This document shows, one piece after another, positions 1 to 11,225 of a stretch of 64,000 bases of DNA. A program made the translations under genes and the position numbers. This DNA is from Cordylochernes scorpioides (lineage: Eukaryota > Arthropoda > Arachnida > Pseudoscorpiones > Chernetidae): positions 135,797,500-135,861,499 of the forward strand of contig CP092865.1 in NCBI GenBank assembly GCA_030710605.1. Reading direction: 5' to 3'. Under the pieces are notes generated by a model. That model worked only from the letters and a program-made list of their open reading frames with translations. It was not told where the DNA came from and did no database searches. The stretch's first letter is position 1. Every line of letters begins with the position of its first letter.

Positions 1-127
1 GTTACATTTCGGTAACAGCATTGTTACCATCTTCAGACAAAAGTACTGAAGTAGTACAAGTACAAAAGTACTGTCATTCAGTACTTTTGTCTGAAGATGG
101 TAATAAAGCTGTTGCCGAAACGTAACA
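1..127. repeat. Hammerhead-type inverted pair (left arm)
   Basis: A minus-strand motif (1-36) and a plus-strand motif (91-126) face each other, each with CUGAAGA, a hairpin based on GGUAACA, and GAAA. The 3' parts read GAAAUGUAAC and GAAACGUAAC rather than GAAACGUC. The partner copy is at 45039-45164. Confidence 0.7.
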
Positions 128-466
128 CACTATTAATTTAATTGGATTAGGTCTTATTTTCTTGTAACTTCTTTCCCTGAAAGATGTTAAAAATTTGGCA
201 ACTCTCTCTCCCTGTCACACATTGTCAATTAATTTTCACTGATTATAGCATGTGCTGTACTGGTTCATTCAGAGATATAGTGAATGAACAACATTACAAA
301 AGATAAATTTTAAAAGTTTATCGGTGTGTGTTATGTCACCTTAGTTGGCCATATTGTGGAAGAATACTGTTGGCGGTGAATTTGAGAAAAACATTTGGTT
401 AATAAGTTCATTAGGGAAAATCTTGTTTAATACTCCATTTCAATATTAAGGTGAGAAATATCATGC

Positions 467-666
467 CTCCAGGGAAAAGTTTCTTTTCAAAATCTTTAAT
501 TCACAAATCTCAACACACAAACCCTCTTACATGAAAGTCCCTTCACAGGAGATAAAACACAATACAATTGTATCCTGCTTATCTCCTGTGAAGGGGCTTT
601 CATGCCCGAGATTTGTGAAATAAAGATTTTGAAAAGAAACTTTTTTTTTTTTTTTTCCCTAGAGGC
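467..666. mobile_element. Foldback MITE, ~200 bp (family E)
   Basis: Ends CCTCCAGGGAAAAGTTTC and GAAACTTTTTTCCCTAGAGG are inverted, and the whole element folds back around an inner pair based on CACAGGAGATAA / TTATCTCCTGTG. No coding capacity. The same element is at 44505-44703, and a decayed copy is at 61552-61672. Confidence 0.75.
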
Positions 667-843
667 CCCTAGATATTTCTCATCTTAATTTTGATGCATG
701 GGATTATTTTGTTAAATTGTGGACTCTATTTCAATGATAATTCCAAAGCCATTTCAGCTGGTAATGAAGCAATTAAGTAATTCCCCAGCAAATTTCTATT
801 GGCCCCCAATGGAGGAAAATTTATTTTTTGATAAGCAAATATT

Positions 844-960
844 CTACAGGTATACTCCGTATAAATTAGTATAAAAGTATAACAAATCTAAAGTTTTGCG
901 GAGGAGCCTCTGCAGGCTCCTCCGCAAAACTTTAGATTTGTTATACTTTTATAAGCAAAT
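844..960. mobile_element. Left-arm-only insertion with perfect 40-bp hairpin
   Basis: Bases 870-909 are exactly complementary to 914-953 with a 4-base loop (CTGC). The direct repeat ATAAGCAAAT flanks the insertion, and the right arm has the uninterrupted site near 44340. It is therefore a recent insertion or a local event absent from the other copy. No relation to the other foldback families was seen. Confidence 0.75.
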
Positions 961-1246
961 ATGTGTGTTACAAAAGTAAATTTGAAACATGGAAGGTGAT
1001 GCAATGTCATTGCCAACATGCTTCAAGTGAAGAATAAAACTTTGCTTTTTTTTTTTCAGTCATTCCCTTCAAAGATGTAAAACAAGATGTCACACTGGCT
1101 TAGTTGGGGCAAGACTAAACAAAAGTGCAAGTTGCCAGAAATTTATTTTTCCAAATGCATTGAGATTATTTGCCTAAACAAAGAAAATTACATGGTAAAT
1201 AAATCCACAAATCCAAATAGGTATATTCTACATGACCTTTAGATAC

Positions 1247-1401
1247 AGTAGAATATCTCTGTAAAGGACACCTAAATGCAGAAGAAAAGGGGGAGTGGTG
1301 TCTTCTTACTGGAGAGTTGCTGATCCGTATAATTGTGAAATTTGACAATGAAAACTTCCTTTGTAGAGAGATGTCTTCTAGCAAGAGTGGCCTCTCATGT
1401 A
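1247..1401. mobile_element. MITE family A, decayed copy
   Basis: Contains the family-A order of blocks (GTAAAGGACACCTAA, GGAGAGTTGCT, GTCCTCTAGC-like) but the distal terminus is lost. It abuts a dispersed ~120-bp repeat (about 1400-1520) whose relatives are at 43790-43915 and 60080-60215. The right-arm copy of this MITE is 43905-44058. Confidence 0.65.
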
Positions 1402-2353
1402 TTAGATGTACTAAACAGGACCTTTGGAAGAGGCTGCTGCTTATCATCAACCAGCTCAAGGAGCATGGACTCATGGAATTGGTGTAATCTTTACACAAGG
1501 GGATAAGAAACAAAAATAAAATATGTGTCAATAACAGTTGGTCTTGTTCCCCCCCTACATATATTAGGGTGGTGTCAATGTGCCATTGGGGAAACCTAAC
1601 CACACACCTATCAGTTCAATAGGTCAATGACAGTCCAGATAAGCTGTATAAATCCTATAGAGATCTATTTATAGATTGAAGAGAGGGAGGAGGTCTTGCT
1701 GTGGTGGAAAGACAACTGGAGATTTCCCAAACATTTTAATTGATGGGATTTTTTAATGGAGGGTGGAGTCTCTATTTATTTAGAGTAAAACTTCTTGTCC
1801 ATTGTTATATCCCACCCCCTACTGTGTATTTCTATTGGGGAGTGAAGTTTTCAAATCTTGAAGTATATCATCACTCATCTTCAAGGATGGAAATCTTTCC
1901 TCCACTTATTATGAGCTATGTTATAATGAAGTAGGTAATGTTTTAAAATAGAATTTTATTACAGTATAACTACCTTCCTGTAAAAGACAACACCTAATTG
2001 CTGAGCCAAAGTGTCTTTTAAGGAGAGGTGTCCTCTTACCGGAGAGTTGCTAAATTATTTTTTTTTTTGCTTATCCATAGTACTCGTGGTACAGCCCATG
2101 TTAAACATGGTGGGTAGAAGTAGGTGACTGCTTTTACTGTAAGTGCACCCCATGTCTACACATGTGAAACGCAATTCGACTTTGCACTTACAAATGTACC
2201 AGAGCCCTGTTCGGTTACTAGCACTCGCTTGTAGGGTTGGGCTTTTGCAAGAATCGGGGGCCATTGGAGCATTTTTTTTTTTTAAATCAGAAAAAAGTGC
2301 CCAATGCGGGAATCAAACCCCAGTCATAGCGGTCGAAATCCAATGGTTTAGAC

Positions 2354-4795
2354 CATGCATGTCAAATTAAAATCCTAACACGGGCCAAATAAAAAAGTAA
2401 TAAGATTATGTGGGCCGCAAAAAAAGAAAACAAGTAATTAAATTTTTATAGTAACATTTATGTAGGTTTATTTTAAAAAATACTAATAAGAAAAAAGAAA
2501 GTAAAGTTAATATTTTATCCCTGATATTTGGCATCTCTTTTCTGCTACCATCTTTCCTACTTCGGGGGAAATCTTGTTCGCAGTGATTAATTTTAAAACT
2601 GACCCAAGGTGAACGTCAGTAATTCTCGAGACTTATTTCCTTTTATAAGTGAAAATAACTGCTCGCACCGATAAGTACTTCCAAACATGGACATAATTTC
2701 ATATGCTAATTTTCGAGTGTTTTCAAATCTGGCTGGCAAATATTTGTAAAATTCAGAAACGCCAACTTCAATGAATTTTGCCTTTAAATCTGAATCGCAC
2801 TGGATATCTATTACCTCCATTTGCATATGATTAGGTACTGATTCTATATTTATCGAGAAAATCGAAGAAAACAAAGTAAACTTGCCTTCCAAAGATTTGA
2901 AATCAGAAAACCTTGTTTCAAATTCATTTCTAAGACTTAAAATTTTTTCCGCATATTTTTGATATGATGCAGTTTCACCTAAACTTGATTTGTACATGTT
3001 GCATGTCGGAAAGTGCATTAAATCTTCGTTTTTCAACTGCTTTTCCCAAAGAACTAGCTTACATTTGAATGCATTAACTTGGTCACACATGTTGGTAATG
3101 ATCTGATCCTTTCCTTGCAGTTTCAAATTTAAATCCGACAAGTGTTTTGTTATGTCAACCATGAAGGAAAAATCTTGCAACCATACTTGATCAGAAAACA
3201 AAGTGATGTCTTGATTCTTGGTTATTAAAAACTGACATATTTCTTCTTTCAAGTCCCAAAATTGTTTGAGAACCTTGGAGCATGATAGCCAACGTACCTC
3301 GGTATAGTATGATAAACCTGAATATTCGCTTTCTAATTCAGTTAAGAACAGAGAGAACTGTCGCTGATTTAAACCTCGATATCTTATGAAATTGATGAAT
3401 TTTTTTATAGGTGTCAACACATTTTCCATTTTTATTACCTTCGTACATAATACTTCCTGATGTATAATGCAATGCGTATGATGAATATTGGAACCATCAG
3501 AAATTTCACTTAGTTTTTTTCGCAGTAATGCTACGAAACCGTTGGTTTTTTCCAGTCATTGAAGGAGCTCCATCTGTTGCTACAGAAGTCAATTTTGATT
3601 GAGGTAAATTGTATTTTTGCAGAAGATCATAAACGCAATTAAATATATCTTCTCCTGTAGTAGTGCCATGCATCAGTACTAGTTCCAATAATTCCTCAAA
3701 AATGTTGAAATCCGTGTCGCAAGCTCGAAAAAAAAACAGCTAACTGAGCTACGCCCCCAATGTCCGTACTCTCATCAAAGGCAATGGAAAATGCTTCGAA
3801 ACAAGATGATTTTTCTTTTATCTGATCATTTAAATTTCTGGCCATATCAGTAACTCTTTCCACAACGGTATTTCGAGACAAAGATATTGCTTGAAACGTC
3901 TTCACACTTCCAGGACAAACAATTTCTGCAGCTTTAATTAAACATTCCTTGATGAAATCACCTTCAGTAAAAGGTTTTGAGTGTTTAGCTATCATCTCGA
4001 TAAAACGTAGCTTGCATGCACCGCCGCTTCACTCTCTTGTGATACTTTAGTAAACATAAACTGTTGTTTTTTTCATTCCCAACTTGAACTCTTTTAACTT
4101 TTCTTGTCTCATTGAACCTTCGTAGGTATCATATTTTGATTTATGTTGTTCATAATGACGTTTAATGTTATATAATTTTGGTACACTAATAGCATTATTA
4201 CATATCAAGCAGATGATTTTATCTTTTACTTCAGAGCAAAAATACTCTAATTCCCACTTTTCTTGAAAATTCCTAGGTTTGTCAGCAATTTTTCGTTTAG
4301 TTTTACTGCCACTTGGTTTTGATGAAGACATATTGAATACAAAGGTCTGAAAAAAAATAGTAATCGCTAACACAAAATAATAAAACGTTTTAATTAATAT
4401 TTTTAAAAGTTTTTAAAAATTAATATTTTTTAACTTACCAGACACAGAATAACTGCACAAATTATTGAACGTAACTTTGAAAAAAAAAAATTTTTCTAGT
4501 ACTCCGAAAGAATATTTTCTTTAAACTTTAAGGCACACAATACTTATGGCGATGTACATACGTTATGTATGTAGGTATAATATTATCAAAATTTACGACT
4601 TATGTATAGCGGCTAGTAGTTCGTTATTAATAAATAAATTATGTATAATTACAATTTTTAAAAATTAGGCTACAAATTTTTATTAATTTTTTTTAAATTT
4701 ATAAAATTTTTTTATTAAAATATATTGTCTGGTGGGCCGCAAATTATTTGTTGTGGGCCGCATGAGGCCCGCGGGCCGCGAGTTTGACATGCTTG
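2354..4795 (-). mobile_element. hAT-superfamily DNA transposon (left arm copy)
   Basis: It is 2.44 kb long. Termini CATGCATGTCAAA and its inverted partner TTTGACATGCTTG are flanked by the exact 8-bp duplication GTTTAGAC (2346-2353 and 4796-4803), the size diagnostic of hAT. Subterminal GGGCCGC motifs resemble Charlie-type hATs. It encodes a decayed transposase on the minus strand. Confidence 0.93.
2593..4331 (-). pseudogene. hAT transposase pseudogene (left arm)
   Basis: The likely start is MSSSKPSG at 4331. In order, the pieces show a BED-type zinc finger (CLIC...HYEQH), the catalytic-core blocks FDESTDIGG and ATDGAPSMTGK, and a C-terminal hATC dimerisation block (RCEQLFSLIKGNKS). It resembles the GTF2IRD2/EPM2AIP1-type hAT transposases. 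Breaks: one extra A in a run near 4070 that the right copy lacks; a frameshift near 3730 shared with the right copy; another near 3545, also shared; and a ~10-bp deletion near 2635, private to this copy. The stop found at 42472 in the right copy is an open Gln codon here. Confidence 0.9.
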
Positions 4796-5528
4796 GTTTA
4801 GACCATTCTTCCACCAACCCCCTGCTAAATTGTAAAAATGGTAATTTTACAAATGAAAACTGTCCTTTGTAGAGAGGTGTCTGCTAAAGGGAGGTTCTAC
4901 TGTATGTAGGAGAGAGTAATAAAATAAATTAGTGGGGGAGTTTGTAGGCTTCATGAATTCTGTATAAGAAAGTAACACAAAATTTTATGGTGGAGGAGGT
5001 GATTTAATATAATAAAAAGGTGTTTTCAGGGTATGTTTTCCTCACAAGTAACTCCATTTGATTTATTTAGCTTTAGTGGCCTCCATGATGCTGCCATTGG
5101 TTGGTTACCCAGGGGGCACCCGGCCTTAGGCTTTCTAGGAAGTGATAGTCAGATTTTGGCCCCCTAAGTGATGTCCTTGATGTTATCGCTGTTTCCTCTA
5201 ACCTTCAAAGTTGTAGGAGGAGGCAATCCCAGACCATCTACTCTCATGTATGGAAGTCACCAAGCACAACTTGTACCACAACCAATCCTAAACAAGATAC
5301 ATGTGTCTCCATGACATTGTGTAATGACACAAGGGATAATCTAAAAAACATAGGGCTCCTCTCCCGTCAAATTAAACGTCTAAACTAGATGCTATCTATT
5401 GACCATCGCCGCAACCTCGCAGTCTCGGGTCGATGACAAAGCCACAACACCAGCTTTGGCAAACTGAGAAGCGTCCACCTAGAGACCATAGTTTTGGGCT
5501 AATAACCCTCCTCAGCCTAGGGTGGACT

Positions 5529-5800
5529 TTATTCTATGAGAACAACACAGGATTCAATGGAATCTTTCCACAATCTGCCAAGGGATAATAATTTTTTAAA
5601 AATAATAATAACTATTAACAGACAAAAGACTAAAAAAAATCTAGATTTATTTTTTTTTTTGTCTGATGATAGTAACAACCCTGTTATTGAAATGTTGCAC
5701 ACTATTAATTTATTTGGATTTGTGGTCTTATTACCTTGTAGTTCTAATCTAAAATCCAAAATTTGCCTTATCAGAGAGAGGGTTCAAATTTATTAGAAGT
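5529..5800. repeat. Hammerhead-family relic near POR exon 1 (left arm)
   Basis: Around 5662-5700 a CUGAUGA core is followed by a weakened stem II and GAAAUGUU, so it is probably inactive. Family flanks follow: ATTTATTTGGATTTG and a reversed AATCCAAAATTTGCCTTATC end. The right-arm counterpart is 39497-39764. Confidence 0.6.
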
Positions 5801-5942
5801 AAATAAAATTAGTATTATTTATAGAAAGGTCTATTTTTGTTCATATAGGGCAAAGGGCTTCTCAACGGAGAATAAAATTGTTAATATATTTTAGTGGTAA
5901 TAAACACGAGGTGTGAGTGAGCCTAGGGTAAAGTCGACTTAC

Positions 5943-6121
5943 TCAATGGAGAAAGTCTTGAAGGAGTTGGTGTCAAATGAAGACTTCTTCCTCCGGAGGA
6001 AGAGCCAGTAGATGGTGAAGCCAATTAGGCCTAGCAGCAACAGGATGTCCACAGTCCCCAACATGGAGGAGGATTCTGCTGAGGCTTCTGCCGTGCCTGA
6101 GGGCTCTGAGCTGCTGCTCAT
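5943..6121 (-). CDS. POR: NADPH-cytochrome P450 reductase, coding exon 1 (left-arm copy)
   Basis: Minus-strand copy of the right-arm exon 39172-39350, with the same ATG directly after a polypyrimidine-AG acceptor, the same 59 complete codons plus two bases, and the same GTAAGT donor. It encodes the lumenal/N-terminal tail and membrane anchor. One residue differs: Thr at position 36 here and Ala in the right copy, inside the transmembrane helix. Its downstream exons would lie left of the window and are not visible. It is probably the other allele rather than a second gene; if the duplication is real, it is a second 5' end. Confidence 0.85.
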
Positions 6122-6668
6122 CTGCAAAAAACAACATTGGACAATTGGAACAACAGTTGGGTTCCTTGGTTGGTTCATTCTATAGTTGAACCTGTGATCT
6201 TGGTATAATTATCAGGGATATCTAAAACTAACACCAAATTAGCCTTGGAGGTAGCCTTGGTGATAAGTCTGTGTCATGATATTTATAGGGCTGTTGACTT
6301 CACTCTAACCTACCTACTTCAATGGACTCCCCACCTAATTAAAACCTCAATATAGAATGTTGATAAGGCACAATTTGGCCAAAATAAGCAACATGCTACT
6401 AATTTATTTGGATTTTTTATCTTGTAATATAGAATGTTGAATTTACATTTCTATCTGTCAAACTGACCTATCCATCATGAACAAAATATGCTCTTTCTGA
6501 AAGAATAGACCAAAGAATGATGAAGAATGCAAATGAAGTGGTGATCTAAGACAGTGAATATTGTATTGAAACAATGGTGGCAGCTATATCTGAAAATATG
6601 AAATATTGAAGTATCATATACTTTATTTTCTTCTACGAGTCGAGGTAACAAAATCAATTCCAAATATA

Positions 6669-6852
6669 CAGTGGAACCTCCATGAGAGGACACTTGCACT
6701 AGTGGACACCTCTCTACAAAGGATAATTTTCTTTTTTTTTTCCAAAATTACTATTTTTACTATTTAATAACTCCCCGGTAAGAGGACGCCCCTTCCTAAA
6801 GAACACTTTGGCTCTGCAATTAGGTGTTGCCCCTTACATAGAGGTTCTACCG
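6669..6852. mobile_element. MITE family A
   Basis: CAGTGGAACCTCCATGAGAGG start and TTCTACCG end, TA flanks. Right-arm counterpart 38451-38634. A decayed hammerhead-family fragment follows at about 6870-6910. Confidence 0.85.
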
Positions 6853-7149
6853 TATCAATAATATGTGACATTATGGTATCAGATTTGTTACCATCTTCAG
6901 TCAAAAGTACTGAAATGTATCAAGATGGTAAGAACTGAGACATGATGTATTCATAAGATTTGATACTTTGGGTTTTAATCCAAATTGTACCTCATCATAT
7001 AGAGAGAGAACAAATATTTCCAATGTTAAATTTTCTGCTAAGTTTCAATAACACATGGTGAGCTAAATCTGCATTTAATTGATGTCTTAATCAGCTTACT
7101 TATCAATTGTTTTTGAAAGAGTTTTGTTTTTAATGCATAAAAATATATA

Positions 7150-7305
7150 CAGTAGAACTTCCCTTTAGCAGACACCTCTCTACAAAGTTTTTCGTCACCA
7201 AAATGACCATTTTTACTATTTAGAAACTCTCCGGTAAGAGGACACCTCTCCCTAAAGGACACTTTGGCTCTGCAACTAGGTGTCCTTCACAGGGAAGTTC
7301 TAGTG
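7150..7305. mobile_element. MITE family A
   Basis: CAGTAGAACTTCCC start, TA-flanked, ~156 bp, with the CTCCGGTAAGAGGACACC block. Counterpart 37997-38152. Confidence 0.85.
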
Positions 7306-7555
7306 TATTGATAAAACTGTTGGAAGGGTTCAACACTGATGAGCCAGGCCTTGCCAATAATTTGTCCATTGCAGAAAAGACAGTAAGAATTTATTTTTTT
7401 AAATGGCGTGTGTACGCTAATAGTTCATTAACGGGTGGCATATGTATCTTGGAATTTAAATGAAAAATAAACAAGTCATTAGGTCAATCTCTAAAAACAA
7501 ATTTACTACATCTATGATAATCCCCAAAGGCAAGGAGAGATGGAAAAAATAAAAA

Positions 7556-8015
7556 CAGATAAAACACACAAAGATAAATAAAAACAAAATCAGCAGATAG
7601 TATTATATAACCCAAGAAAAAAAAATTGATGCATTACCTTGAGGAATACTTATAATATTAAAAATTATTATTTATAGAAAATATAAATAAAAAATTTAAT
7701 ATAGGGAGGAAGTAATATATCTGATAGATTTATAAATTAATTGAAAGAAGAGCGTGTGACAATAAAGAGGTAATTATAAGATATGAAAAAACCAGATCAC
7801 AAAGATCAATAAAAAAAAATCATCAGATAGTATTGTGTGATACAAGAAATTAAAAAAAAAAAAAAATTAATACATTACCATGAGGAATATTTAAAATATT
7901 AAAAATTATTATTTATAGAAAATAAAGATTTAATATAGAAGAGAGGAAGTAATATATCTGAAAGATTTATAAATTAATTGAGAGCGAGCGACAATAGAGA
8001 GGTAATTATAAGAGT
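7556..8015. repeat. Two-unit tandem repeat, ~230 bp, very AT-rich
   Basis: The block containing CAGATAGTATT starts at 7594 and again at 7824, and the shared order of AT-rich motifs (ATTACC, TTAATATAG, GGAAGTAATATATCTGA) repeats. Counterpart about 37320-37770. No coding potential seen. Confidence 0.75.
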
Positions 8016-8328
8016 TGAAATCACACTGAGAGTCTGGAGGTGACAACTCTACTGAAGGATATCATTAGAGTGAGAGATAGATAAGGAGAATCTAAGACGT
8101 AGGCAATGGCATGGCCTTCAGACCACATGACGCAAGTGTGACGTCCCAATTAACCAGGGGTCAAATGGCTTGTCAAAAACATGCTGTGTAGACGTCACCT
8201 CTTCCACCAATCTACACTCAACTGTACTACATGTTGTTGATGCTAGTGTTCGGGGAAAACTGATTACTCAGTTTGAAGAAATGGCCACACAAATAGTTTT
8301 GCCACAAAGTTGTGAAGTAGCAGATCAT
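8016..8328. promoter_or_regulatory. Non-repeat block with CRE-like sites upstream of POR exon 1 (left arm)
   Basis: I see no repeat family here. TGACGC (8128), TGACGTCC (8139) and GACGTCA (8191) lie within 70 bp. POR exon 1 is on the minus strand about 2 kb away in the downstream direction. The compared part is identical to the right-arm copy. A promoter or 5' non-coding exon is possible but unproven. Confidence 0.25.
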
Positions 8329-8565
8329 ATATAGTAGAACCTCCCTTTAGCGGACACCTCTCCACAAAGGTCAGTTTTCATTTACAAAATTATCATTTTT
8401 ACTATTTAGCAACTCTCCTTCTTTATGAGCATGACCTTCAAGATCTTGTCTAATTTAGACTAATAAAAGGATAAGTAAAAAAAAAACTCTCCGGTAAGAG
8501 GACACCTCTCCCTAAAGGACACTTTGGCTCTGCAATTAGGTGTCCTTTACAGGGAGGTTCTATTG
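8329..8565. mobile_element. MITE family A with a 66-bp poly(A)-tailed insert
   Basis: The MITE is interrupted at 8419-8484 by a short sequence ending GGATAAGTAAAAAAAA, flanked by direct repeats AACTCTCC (8411 and 8485). The tail resembles SINE family 1 (GGATAAGC plus poly(A)). The insertion is shared with 36818-36884. Confidence 0.8.
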
Positions 8566-9131
8566 TATATGTATATACATACATATAAATTTTCTATTTT
8601 CTTTTTACCCAACTTTTTTTCTACTTATTCATCTGATAAATCACAATTTGGATTATAGATTATAAACACAAGGTAATAAGACCATAATATTTATTTATTT
8701 GGATTTGTCTTATAAGCCTGTGTTTACTTATTCTTCTATTAAAGCGCACAGAAGAATCTTTTAAAGGTTTAAATAAAGGCTGTATGTTATTAATGTCAAA
8801 AATACAGGCCATACATTCCATCTAGAAAACCCTACCTGCCACTACTGTAATATACCGTCCAAGTCAGAAAGATTAATCCTTGAATCCCACATATCAAAAA
8901 ATAAGAACAGTATCAACAGAAGAAAAATTTAGGAGCCTTGAAAAATTTTATTTTCTTTTTTATCAAGCCCCACACTTTACATTTGTTTCTGGATTATTAT
9001 TGGACATCTGAAAGCTGATAGCTGTTGGCCATACATCTTATTTGTGCTTAGTATAATCTTTGAACACATATGTAAATATATTGGAAACAATTACATATTG
9101 GAAATATGTTATATAGTGTATTTGCTATATA

Positions 9132-9294
9132 GAATAGAACCTCCTTTTGGGGGACACCTCTCCACAAAGGACAGTTTTCATTTGAAAAATTATCATATTT
9201 ACTATTTAGCAACTCTCCGGTAAGAGGACGCCTCTCCCTGAAAGACACTTTGGCTCTGCAATTAGGTGTTATTTACAGGGAGGTAGTTCTACTG
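9132..9294. mobile_element. MITE family A
   Basis: AATAGAACCTCC start, TTCTACTG end. Counterpart 36008-36170. Confidence 0.8.
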
Positions 9295-9467
9295 TATATA
9301 AATATATTGGCAGAATCATTCGTCATCACTGGGCCAGATAAGGTTAGTATAATGAAAAGCATAAAAATAAAAGAGAAAACCCTCTTTTTTTTATTACTGT
9401 AATGTTAAAACATGAGCTTTCGATCCTATCAGTTATAAGACCAAATCTAAATAAATAAATAATGTAT

Positions 9468-9632
9468 GAAGTTTCGGTAATAACGTTGTTACTATAATCA
9501 TACAAAATTTTTTTTTTAAATCTATAATTTTTCTATTTTTTTTTTTTATTAAAATACAGTGGAACCTCCATGAGAGGACACCCACGCTAGACGACATCTC
9601 TCTGTAAAGGACAATTTTCATCGCCAAAATTT
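9468..9632. repeat. Decayed hammerhead fragment plus partial MITE A
   Basis: The hammerhead-like piece 9468-9505 (minus) has a mutated core. The MITE fragment 9556-9632 retains one terminus (CAGTGGAACCTCC). Counterparts at 35676-35835. Confidence 0.65.
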
Positions 9633-9892
9633 ATATAATAAAAAATATAATCTATAATCCAAATTGTGCTTTATCAAGGTTATATAAGTTAAATAAAGAA
9701 ATCTCTCAAGGTAAAAAGACCAAATACAAATAAATAAATGGTGTGTAAATTGTGCCTTATCAATTATCTCTCTATCTCAGGCTGCTCAACAAGTCCTTCC
9801 TCTCCCAACTCTACTTAGAATTTGCTGCAAGGTATTTTTCCTATTCAACACTTTTGTCTGAAGTTGGTAACAATGCCGTTATATACCTAAAG

Positions 9893-10219
9893 TTAAAAAT
9901 AAATATGGCATATCCTGACCAGGAGGACATGTGCTTTACAAAAGGCAGAGTGCCATCTGGTGGAACAGAAATCAACTAAACATTGATTTAGCCTGTTAGC
10001 CTGGTCAACCCAATTTCTTGTAAAATCAAGAAAAGCTATCCACGAACGTGTTTCGCGCTGTTGGTGCTTGTCAGCGTGGAGAAGCCAAAAAACCAAAAAT
10101 TGGATATATACAGGAACAGGCTAAATCAATGTTTAGTTGATTTCTGTTCAACAAGACGATCTCTGCCTTCTGTAAAGAACATGTGCTCCTGGTCAGGATA
10201 TGGCATTTTTATTTTTAAT
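9893..10219. mobile_element. Foldback element with central type-2 hammerhead-like motif (left arm)
   Basis: Inverted arms of roughly 100 bp (GGCATATCCTGACCAGGAG ... CTCCTGGTCAGGATATGGC) enclose a minus-strand core near 10042-10083 with CUGACAA, CAACA loop and GAAACACGUU. The core G of CUGANGA is A here, so self-cleavage is doubtful. Counterpart 35085-35408. Confidence 0.7.
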
Positions 10220-10350
10220 ATCAACACCTGACCTTTTAAATCTTTTTTTTTTTTTCTATTATTTTTTCACATTCCTAAAGTTATATGGTTAAATCCAAAT
10301 AAATCTATTTATTTGGTCTTGATAAAGTACAATTTGGATTACATGGTATA

Positions 10351-10529
10351 CAGTACAACCTCCATGAGAGGACACTCGAGCTAGAGGACACCTCTCTATA
10401 AAGGACAGTTTTCATTTGCAAAATTACCATTTTTACTATTTAGCAACTCTCCTGTAAGAGGACACCTCTCCCTAAAAACACTTTAGCTCTGCAATTATGT
10501 GTTTTCCTTTATACAGGGAGGTTCTAATG
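10351..10529. mobile_element. MITE family A
   Basis: CAGTACAACCTCCATGAGAGG start, TAATG end, TA-flanked. Counterpart 34774-34952. Confidence 0.85.
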
Positions 10530-10540
10530 TATATTATATA

Positions 10541-10937
10541 CTAGCCGAATGACCCGGGCAACGCCCGTGTTTTACCCGATTGAATGTTTTGATTCAAATA
10601 CTATTTGTTACAATTATAAATTGGCGCCTTATATAAATGCATATGTTAGTTAATAACTATAGCCTATGTGCTTTATCTGTCTATGTACTGTTGGCTTCCG
10701 TAGGTGTCTCTTACTTGGAAAAAGAAAGAGAGGATTCCATTTGGTTATTAACTATTATATGCATTTATTTAAGGAGCGACCCGCTCCAACACAATGGTTA
10801 CAAAAATGAAAAAGCGAGTGGGGGGGGGGCAAAGGTGGCGTGATCATAGCCGACCAATAGGAGGGCGCCATTCCAAAAAAAAGCAAACGGTGACAGAGAT
10901 GACTGATGAAGAATGACGCTCATAACTGTATATAGAA
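10541..10937. mobile_element. Left-arm-only ~0.4-kb insertion, ACTAGC...CCCGGGCAACGCCCG start
   Basis: The right arm has the empty site at about 34758-34772 (TCAT next to ATATATAATATA). The inserted DNA starts ACTAGCCGAATGACCCGG, holds a G-run near 10820 and a GGAGGGCGCC block near 10860. Similar ACTAGC...CCCGGC starts occur at 27823 and similar GAGGCGCCCTATG blocks at 18040, 28008 and 39940. I cannot assign the class. Confidence 0.6.
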
Positions 10938-11225
10938 TCATTTTGTCTGATGACTGTTAACAACAATGCTGTTACCGACACATCATACACTATCAATTTA
11001 TTTGGTCTTATTACTTTGTTCATGCATAATGCCATCAATTATAAGAAATTTTAAATATTTTTGACCCATACGATTCTTTTTGAATGATAACAATTTTTTA
11101 CTCTCCTTACTGCAATAATCTCAATGTTCTCCCATTAATTTCATCATTGCAGTAAGGGAAGTTGAAAATTGTTTTTTATCAAAAAAGAATGGTACGCATC
11201 AAAAATAGTTTGAAATTTTTTAATA

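Larger units (their letters stand above)
2057..4822 (-). mobile_element. SINE family 1, tRNA-derived, split by hAT (left arm)
   Basis: On the minus strand the head carries a degenerate tRNA-like region with a B-box-like GGTTTGATTCCC, followed by a body with a GTGCACTTACAGTAAAAGC block and a tail GGATAAGC plus poly(A). A 9-bp target duplication flanks it. The hAT element 2354-4795 sits in the tRNA-like head. Confidence 0.85.
1962..4902. mobile_element. MITE family A interrupted by SINE and hAT (left arm)
   Basis: The two halves, 1962-2056 and 4823-4902, rejoin into one family-A element with TA at both ends. The SINE at 2057-4822 split it, duplicating TGCTAAATT (2048-2056 and 4823-4831). This is the outer shell of a three-level nest that also exists in the right arm. 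Confidence 0.85.
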
